Shown here: piece by piece, positions 56,326 to 64,000 of the stretch
Layout: the number at the start of each line of letters is the position of its first letter
How positions within the stretch are numbered: the stretch's first letter is position 1
Assembly: GCA_007449985.2 (NCBI GenBank)
Contig: VIIQ02000555.1
Span: 496,001 to 560,000 of the forward strand
Origin: Desmodesmus armatus
Lineage: Eukaryota > Chlorophyta > Chlorophyceae > Sphaeropleales > Scenedesmaceae
Length of the DNA: 64,000 bases
Direction: 5' to 3'
Position numbers and translations under genes: made by a program
Notes under the pieces: generated by a model
What the model was told of the DNA's origin: nothing
What the model saw: the letters and a program-made list of their open reading frames with translations, nothing else
The model's database searches: none

Positions 56326-59300
56326 CAAAGTTGACCCTGGCTCCGCGCAGGGTGATGCCACCTCCTATGTGATTGAAGTTCTTGTGCTTTGCCCCGGGGA
56401 CATGGGGGTGTGTGTCTCACGTCGGAACCGGATGGAGGTCCCTTTTATCGTGTGGGCTTTTGGAAGTGGAGCCTCTACTGATCGTCTACCCTTCTTCACC
56501 GTGGCAACCTCTTTGCAGCCCTTTGGTGCCACCACTGAGTGCTTCGCAACCCTGTTGTGTTTCTTGTCGCTCCCGTCAAGGTTCCTGCAAAAGGATTTTC
56601 GACCCCTTCGACCCTGCCGTCCGTTTGCAGCGTAGCTGCTTGATCACGGTGTAACACTTCTTCTTCTTCCGCGCAGGGTGGCCAAGCAGCGCAAAGCAGC
56701 AACAGAAGGGGCAACCAGCAGAGGAGCAGCAAGAGCAGCACTGCAGGCTGCTAGGGAGAGGGTTGATGCCAGCTCCGCAGATGAGCTCTCTGATGCTATA
56801 GATGCCCTCATGGCAGCACGTACAGCTTGGGCGCAGATTCAGACCGCAGAAGAAACCCTTGCTAAACAGCGGCGGCGGCAGCAGTGGGTACACTCAGGCG
56901 AACGCCCCAGCCCGGTAATGACGGCTATGCTACGGCCACCTGCTGCTGCAGGCTTCATTGCTGGGTTGCGCGCCCCTGGTTCGGGTCATATGGTTGTAGA
57001 CGGGTCAGTTTGGCAGGCATAGTGGGTCGCCGATATGCTGAAATTAGTACTGCCCCTCAAGTGCAGCAGCAAGCCCAGCAGGTGGTTCTGCAGGCTATGG
57101 CAACGCATAGTCAGCGGCTTTCTGCTGACCTGGCAGCAGAGCTAGGGGCAACAAAGGTTACAGCAGAAGAGGTAGCAGCAGCCATCAAGGGCATAGCACC
57201 TGGCAAGGCCCCTGGGTTGGATGGTATTCCAGGGGAAATGTTCAGGCATTTCAGGGATCAGATGGCTCCGCTGTTGGCTCGGGTATACTCAGCTATGGGG
57301 GCTACACGTCAGTGCCCGCCTGGTTTCTTGGATGGGGTGGTTATCCCTGTGCTGAAGCCTGGGGGGGACCCAGTGGATGTGGATGCCTACCGGCCCATAC
57401 AGCTTTTGGATTATGATTATCGTATCCTTGCAAAGATATTGGCAAACCGGTTGCTGCGGGTAGCAGGGCATGTCATTGACCCTGCTCAGTGTGCTTTTCT
57501 ACAGCATCGACAGATTGGGGACAGTGTGCGGCTCTTGCAAGTCCTACCCCGTCTGCTGGCAGCTGAAAACAGCACCGCCTTAGCAGCCTTTATTGACTTC
57601 CGAAAGGCCTATGATACAGTGTCCAGGGAATTTTTGTATGCAGCGGCAGAGCAGCTGGGGTTGGGAGACAGCTTTGTGCAGTGGATGAAAGTGCTGCTAA
57701 CAGGTACCCTGACGTGTGCTGTTGTCAATGGTTTTAGGAGCTCCTTCTTTGTGTGCGATGCTGGTGTCCGCCAGGGCTGCCCGCTAGCACCCCTCATTTA
57801 TCTATTGGCAGGCCAGGCACTGCTGTGTCATCTTAAGTCGCGTGGTGTTGGGGTTGATCTGGCTAACATGCGGTTCACAGCCACTCAGTATGCTGATGAT
57901 GTTGAGCCTTTGCTACCAGATGAGAGTGCTGTGCCAGCGTTCTTGAGTGATATGGATGTGTACGGTGACGCTACTGGGCAGCGCATGCAGCCTGCTAAGT
58001 CCAAGCTTCTGCCCATGGGTGGTGGTGTGACCGGTGACGGTCCGCCGGTGTCAGGCATTCGGGTGGTGAATGAAGCGAAAGCTTTGGGCATTCTCTTTGG
58101 TTGCCAGGGAGGGAAGGGCATGGACTGGAGTCACAGGATGGGTATTGTGAAGCAGCGTATGCAGAAGATTAGCCGCATTCCCAACCTGTCTGCATTTGGG
58201 CGGGCTTTTGCCATCAATGGCTATGCCCTGTCAACCATGTTGTACCATGCACAGTTCACAGGCCTCTTGCCTGCTGAACATACAACTGACCTGATCAAGT
58301 GGAGTACAGCACTGGTCAACAAGGGTAAGGGTCCAGAGGATGATCTCAGGGGAGGGGGTCCTGGTGTTCCAAAAGAGTGTTTGGATGCCCACCCTAGGGA
58401 TGGTGGCTTTGGCCTGATGCCTTTGCGCTCTCATATTTTTTCGAGGTGGGCGGTGGACGGTGTGCAATTGTTGGCTGGTAGCAACAGCAGGCCATGGGTA
58501 GCAGCAGGTAGGGCCTTGCTGCAGCATCACATTCCCGCTGTCCCTGACGGCGGCTTTTGGGGCCTGGTGTTGTGTGACAGACAACGTTTGTTCCTTGATC
58601 TTGGTGGGCGGGTCCTGCCACAACCCTTGCGATCTTTGGCAGTAGGCCTGCGTGCCCTCCCACCTCTTCGTTTTGTCGGTGCCACGCAGCCAGCACCAGG
58701 GCCCTGGTGTCATCATGTTCCGTTGTGGTCTAATCCAGTGGTGGCTCAACGGCAGCAATGGGATTGGTTTGGACAGCCACGGCAGGTGATGGTAGGGTTG
58801 GAGTATGCTCTGCCTGGTCTGTTCAATCTGCCCAAGTTGCAGTGTGTGGGACAAGCTGTCTGGTATCTGAAGGTTGTAGGGGATCTGTGTGCTGCTTCTG
58901 GGGATCCTGGGGCGCAGTATGAAGGCTACAGACTTACTGTGCTGGAGCCAGTGCTGCAGAACAGGCCTAGATACCGCAACATGCAGGCTGCCCTTTCGGA
59001 CCTGACAGCCCTAGTAGCAGCTATCCCTAGCGAGTGGCAAGCAGCAGCATGGGCAGTCTTGAATAGCAGCCGGCCGCGTATGCCTGTCGTGACACCTGCC
59101 TTGGTTGCGGCCGCTAGGTTGCACGCATGCTCTGATTTGGGTTGGACAACACGGGATGGGGATGTGGTTCGCCCTGCAGATTTGACAGTGGCTATTGCCA
59201 CCAAACTTCAATCTTTGGACTCGCATAGGGCCATTGCTGAGCGGCATAGGGTGTTTGAGCAGCAAGTGCAGCAGCATGACATGTTGCAGCCTGGTGGTGG

Positions 59301-60313
59301 TCCCCTTCCCTTGGTGACTGATGTGTTGGCTAGATGGTGGAAGGTGCGGGTGCCAAACTTTTACAAGGAGGCTGCTTGGCGCCTCACACTTGATGGGCAT
59401 CCCACAGCTGCCCGCATGCGGCAACCAGTTGGCGCTCCGCCCAGCTGCTGTGCTGCTTGTAGTGTTGCTGTCCCTGGGTTTGCTCATCATTTTTGGTCTT
59501 GCCCTGTGGCTGAGGCGGTGAGGGATGAGGTTGAGACTCAATTGCGTGCCAAAGGCTGGTTGGCAGCAGACCGTAGGTTGAGGTGTGATGCTTTGTGGAT
59601 GGGGGTTAAACCCCACTTGTCTCTGCACCGTCTTGTCTGGGACATGGTTTGCCTTGCAGCCATTCATGCCATGAATGCAGGTCGTAGCTCAGCATGGAAA
59701 GTGTCCCATCAGCTGCCCACACCTGATCTGGTGCAGGCTATAGCAGTCAAGGTTGCTCGGGCAACCTTCTGGAGTGTGCTGGCGGATTTTGCTGCTTCTG
59801 CAGTTGTTCCCAAGCGTGCTCGCAACGGGTTGCTTACCAATCAGCCTTTCCTAGCGTGGTCTACAGCTGTTGTGCGTGGGAATGGCCTTCTGGTGGTGCG
59901 CCACCGTGCTGCAGCACCTGCTGATGACTGACTTCTTAGCTTCATGTGCATCTGTGCCTGCCTGATTGCCAGTTGATGCCTGCATGCGTAGTGTTTGTGC
60001 GTCAGCTGTACAAGCTGGCGTGGTTTTGGTGAGGGTGCTTTGCACGGCCACTGCAAATGTGGCGTGTGCTCATGATGCGTCTTTTCGTTCGTTTCCGCAG
60101 CCTTGCCTGGATCGCACAAGCCGCTGTCCGCGTTTGCTCTGTCGTCCCTCTACCCCTTCGGTCGTTAGCTTTGAGGGCACGCTGAGCGTGCGTTTTGTCG
60201 AACCTTTCGAAGTGGGGTTCGTTGGATTGTCGTCCCTTGTCCTTCCGCTGCACCCCTTCGTTCCTGCCGTCCGTTTGCAGCGTAGCTGCTTGATCACGGT
60301 GTAACACTTCTTC
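56326..60313 (+). mobile_element. LINE-B main copy with RT and zf-RVT, interrupted by element G
   Basis: 5'-truncated between endonuclease and RT. The early ORF2 segment at 56326-56354 continues at 56681 after the G insertion, and the main frame runs to stop 59929-59931. RT motifs are PGKAPGLDGIPGEMF, FIDFRKAYDTVSREF, GVRQGCPLAPLIYL and YADD at 57889-57900. zf-RVT knuckle near residue 880 of the long frame. One G is missing in GACGGG|TCAGTT at about 57001-57006, shifting the frame between 57022 and the main ORF. 3' hairpin 60277-60289, TGTAACAC and a short TTC tail. About 65-70% similar in protein to family A by eye. Confidence 0.93.
56355..56667 (+). mobile_element. Element G copy 2, inserted in LINE-B ORF2
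   Basis: 13-bp TSD TCCGCGCAGGGTG at 56342-56354 and 56668-56680. It matches the last 300 bp of G copy 1, with a short indel near 56526. Removing it and one TSD restores the LINE-B reading frame across the site. Confidence 0.92.
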
Positions 60314-60322
60314 TCCGCGCGG

Positions 60323-61653
60323 AGCTGGCTGTGTTGGTGGCGGCAATCCCTGGTGCGTGGCAGGATGCAGCACGTGTAGTGCTGCGGGGTAGGCCATCCG
60401 GGCGGCTGCCGGCCGTTTCAGAGGCTCAGCTTACCGCAGCTAGGGACAGGGTGTGTGCTGATCTGGGTTGGCATACTCGCAATGGGGATGTGGTGGAGCT
60501 TAAGTCCCTCACTGTGTCGCTGGCCACCCAGTGTCAATCCTTGGATGCGCTGTCAGCCATTGCTGACAGGCATGCTGCCTTCCGTCAGAGGGTGTTGTCT
60601 GTTGATATGTTGCAGCCAATTGTGGGCGAGTTGCCCGAGGTCACTCGGGTGCTTCGGCGGTGGTGGAAGCTGCGTGTGCCTAATGAGCACAAGGAGGCTG
60701 CATGGCGGCTCACCCTCGATGCGTTCCCTACGGCTCAGCGCATGCACACAGGCACCTCTTGTGTAGCCTGTGGGGCTGCGGAGCCCGGTGTACAGCACCA
60801 TTGTTGGGAGTGTCCTGTTGCAGGGGCGGTGCGGGCGGAGATTGAGGGGCAGTTGCGAGCTCACCGGGTGGGCGACAGCCCCCCTTGGTTGGCTGCTGAT
60901 CGCGGCCTGCAGTGTGCAGCTTTGTGGATGGGGGTGAAACCTCATCCCCGGCTGCATCATGTTGTGTGGGACATGGTGTGTCTGGCTGGCATAGGTGCTG
61001 TTGACTTTGGCCGCAGAGTGGCTTGGGCTGTGGCAGCAGACGGCCCTGCACTGCCTCTGCTGACGGTAGAGCGCATTGCAGGGCGTGCTGCTGTTGGGGA
61101 GTTTTGGCGCGTCTTGGCTGACTTTGCGGTTTCTGCAATCATCCCTAAGCGGGCGCAGGGGCTTGCGCTCACACAGCAGCCTTTCATTGCATGGCATGTT
61201 GTGCTGTCAGGAGGCAACGGTTTGCGAGTAGTTAGGCATTGAGCGTCTGCATGTGTTGACATGTGAGTTGTTGGCTGCTGTGTGACTTCTGTTCTGCTGG
61301 CTTGTGAACAGTGCAGCGACCGGTGGTGTCGGTGAAGTTGCCCCCACGTACGCCCACTGCAACATGTGGGAGTGGTTTGTGGCTCGCAGCTGTGTGTTCG
61401 TTGTTTTCTGTTCCGTCCGCCCTTTCTTATCGCAACCCTGCAGGTGCGAGAAGCAGTGCCGTTGGCGCCATTCAGTCCTTCCAGTGTATCATATCTCTGT
61501 TTTCGCAATCTGGAAGCACACTGAGTGTGCGTGACAAGCTTTTGATGGCGGGGTTTGTCCGAACGGCCCCCTTCCGTACTGGTTGTGTCCATCCGTGGCT
61601 GGGTTCAGTTGCAACGTAGTTGCTTGAGAAACCTGTGTAACACCTTCATTCAT
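60323..61653 (+). mobile_element. LINE-A copy A4, 5'-truncated
   Basis: 9-bp TSD TCCGCGCGG at 60314-60322 and 61654-61662. It covers the last third of ORF2 (open to 61242) and the 3' UTR, nearly identical to 51538-52868 of A3. Confidence 0.92.
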
Positions 61654-61655
61654 TC

Positions 61656-61930
61656 CGCGCGGCTCCAGGGGGCGCGCATTCAGCCCGGCGACACGTTGAT
61701 CGGGTTTTGTACTGGTTGTTCTTTGTCCTGAACGATTTTCTGAGGTTTGTCCGAACGGCCCCCTTCCGTACTGGTTGTGTCCATCCGTGGCTGGGTTCAG
61801 TTGCAACGTAGTTGCTTGAGAAACCCGTGTAACACCTTCCTGCATGATTTTCTGAGTGCCCGCGGCAGCTGGTGGCGCCGTCAGGTGCCCAGGCTGGACA
61901 TGGTGTGGGTCCCTGGGCTGTAACTGGGTT
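61656..61930 (+). mobile_element. Penelope-like remnant, plus-strand copy, interrupted
   Basis: RLQGARIQPGDTLIGF (from 61659) and, after the LINE-A insert, WWRRQVPRLDMVWVPGL match the start of the minus-strand remnant at 34073-33890. Its 5' side is cut by LINE-B and A4; its downstream part fades after about 61930. Confidence 0.55.
61745..61845 (+). mobile_element. LINE-A copy A5, last about 100 bp
   Basis: GATTTTCTGAG at 61734-61744 and 61846-61856 is the TSD. The insert is the family-A end from GTTTGTCCGAACGG through the GCAACGTAGTTGC hairpin to TGTAACACC. Confidence 0.9.
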
Positions 61931-64000
61931 CGCTACGTGTCTGTTTTGCCCTACAATAACCACCATTGAAATAACCAACGACAGGGCGGCCTCTGCCGCC
62001 TTGCTCCGTAAGTCTGTAAGCTTGTCATGGTGTGTTGGCCAGCTACCTTCAGGTTTGGGTTGCTGCGCTAGCATGCAGCAGACATGTGAGCGAACTTGTG
62101 AACTTGTGAGCCAATTTGGCCCACCATGTTCTTCTGCTGACGACAATTTGCTGGTTGTGACTGACATTGGCCAACGCCCGGCGGACCTGACCGCGCAGGC
62201 ATTGCCTGGCACACATGCTCAACAGCAGCAGCAGCGGAAGGACGATGTCACAGTGGAGTGCGCCAGCAAACACACAGCATCTGAACACAGCTGCAGAAGT
62301 GACGCAACCAGCACAGGACGGGGGCCATCTTTACAAAGCCCAGCCTTCAAATGCGGCTTGTGATGCACACTCAGTGTGCTGCAGCATACAAACCAACATC
62401 CTTTGCTTCCATCACCACAAACAAAGACACAAGCAAAATGGCATCAGCAGCAGCAGCAGCAGCCACCCCTGCTGTGTGGGGGTTGTACTGAGGGGCCATC
62501 TCTCTCTGGTTGGGTCCCTTCTCTGACCGAATTTCAGTGTCAATTGCAGCACAAGTGGTTGCCAACTATGTGTACAGGTGACACGTGACAGCCACGACCC
62601 CCTCAAGCAGCAGCGGCCACCAGAGCAGCATCAGCAGCCACTGGCTTGACAGCGCCTCACGCTGGACGTTCCTGTTGGTGGGATGTGAAGCTTCTTCGGC
62701 TCCCATTGAAGGCGCTGTCCTCATAGGGGACATAAGGCGCATGAGGTGAAGACAGGACTTGTGTGTGTTTGCAAGCATATTGGCGTTGCAGCTGAATAAA
62801 CTCAGTTGCACTTGCTGTGCACCCCAGGCTTTGGGAGGTGGGAGCTGCCTTGCAGCATCACTGCCCTGTGGTTGTTTGAAACACCAACCCGCGTAACACC
62901 TCCTTGAGAGTGCCAAACCCAAGCGGTACGCTTGGCTAGGCAAAGCCTCCGCCGACAAGTCCCATCTGCCTCCGCGCTGCGTGGCAAAGCTATTTGCATG
63001 CCTACAGCACCAACGGCACTCGGACAGCTGTGTGCGAGCATGTTTGGCTCACCCAGCTAGGAGCTGGAGCTGCAATAGGTTGTGGCTAAGTTTGGGTGTC
63101 CGAGGCGTCGCCATGGTGGCTGGTGTCCCTGCGGGTCAAATTGAGTGCACTCAGCCCTGTAGCTGTGTCCCCTTGTCCAGGCTGCAACCACAGCGCTGAC
63201 ATTATGTGGTGAACTCCGTGGGTTCTGTAGTGGTGCGTGTGCGCATGTGGTGGACACATGCTGGGTCAATGCTGTGACAGTATCAGCTCTTTGAATCTCA
63301 GGCGGGGCACGCAAAGGGGCTGCCAGCCTCAACTACTGACGGCTGTGGCCTACTGTAGCCAAAGATAGTGACACCACACTGACTCATACTACAAGTCATA
63401 GTATGAGACCGCATGGAAAACAAGTACACCTTGCCGTTGCCGGTATCCAACCTGCCTGACTGTGCATCGTGTGCGCTGGCCCTTGCTGACTTGCCATCTT
63501 CATGTAAATGTCGGAAGTTGAACACGAGTGATAGATGACAGACCCCCACAATTGTGAACTTCAATTACATCGCCCCCTCCCCCATAGCACAACACATGAA
63601 CACTCACACACACAACACATGAACACTCACACACATGGAAACTGCAGGTGAAGCGATAGGCATGTAGGCCTGCCCTAGGGCAGAACTGTAAGCAGCTGAA
63701 TGCAACTGCTACATGGACACACTGCTGCTGACGCGTGCTAGCAACTGTGCACTCGTACTGCATATGTGCACTCAAACTGCATAGTGCTGAGCTGGTGGGC
63801 CCCCCTGAGCCACGCAACAGTTCCAACCAAGGCTCAACCCACTGCACAGTTGCCTGGGTCTTGGCCTAGGTCACTCAGGGCCTGTCCACAGAGAGTGGGC
63901 TCCAAACAGCAAGAAAATGATACCACCCACAATCTGCAAAGGCAGCAGCAGCAATAGCAGTAGGCGGTCAGTCAACAGCGCTCACTAGCTCCCGCCCCCA
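61931..64000. other. Distal region without a recognised gene
   Basis: About 2 kb. Frames such as 61872-62363 and 63500-63847 have no domain or splice support. A weak family-A-like terminus (CCAACCCGCGTAACACCTCC) is at about 62880-62905, and a GAACACTCACACACA direct repeat at about 63597-63635. A gene continuing past the window end cannot be excluded. Confidence 0.4.

Noticed and set aside
47300..61619. Repeated 102-codon and 76-codon frames at 47300, 48101, 52527 and 61311
   Set aside because: They lie in the family-A 3' UTR and are repeated only because the UTR is; frames differ by substitutions without coding-type bias.
1..64000. CRISPR array, bacterial operon, rRNA or LTR pair
   Set aside because: No regularly spaced direct repeats, no rRNA-like blocks, and no long terminal direct repeats with primer-binding site were found; all genes are intron-containing.

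Overview
The window looks like nuclear DNA of a green alga (core chlorophyte; I would guess Chlorophyceae, but this is not proven). The evidence is many short spliceosomal introns in every host gene, Ala/Gln/Ser-rich low-complexity coding sequence built from CAG/CTG runs, a UGUAA-type poly(A) signal, a kinesin-II subunit very close to Chlamydomonas FLA10, and several families of non-LTR retrotransposons. There are no operons. Exon borders below were read by eye from splice sites, reading phase and protein-family similarity.

Gene-rich half (1-30 kb and 36-43 kb). In order: a large ankyrin/low-complexity protein with one hydrophobic segment (minus, 5403 to about 194); an organellar ribosomal protein uS15 (minus, 8467-6959) with a long hairpin in one intron; a bZIP factor with a hydrophobic C-terminal segment (plus, 9224-10767); a 149-aa coiled-coil protein (plus, 13296-14390); a 16-exon kinesin-II motor subunit (plus, 15403-21508); an MscL-type mechanosensitive channel (minus, 25222-22738) divergent from a MYG1-family exonuclease (plus, 25670-29894); and, after a transposon belt, a 1255-aa helical MYND-finger protein (plus, 36279-43371). 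Six of about 49 reconstructed introns have GC-AG rather than GT-AG ends.

Transposon-rich parts (30.4-35.1 kb and 46.2-62 kb). At least three L1-like LINE families are present (here A, B, D; RT with YADD box and C-terminal zf-RVT knuckle). There are also two dispersed elements, C and G, that share the LINE 3' end, other 3'-end remnants (H), and a probable Penelope-like remnant. Target-site duplications can be read for many insertions, so the nesting order can be partly reconstructed. Families A, B, C and G end in a small covarying stem-loop followed by TGTAAC and a simple-sequence tail. Two identical tRNA-Pro(UGG) genes lie at 34.1 and 46.1 kb beside these elements.

The most unusual observations are: the shared covarying 3' hairpin; one target sequence present four times around three consecutive insertions; a 20-bp insertion consisting only of a LINE 3' terminus; the high share of GC-AG introns; the hairpin in the uS15 intron; and a possible membrane-tethered or IRE1-regulated bZIP. 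The last 2 kb and several intergenic stretches hold nothing I can identify.
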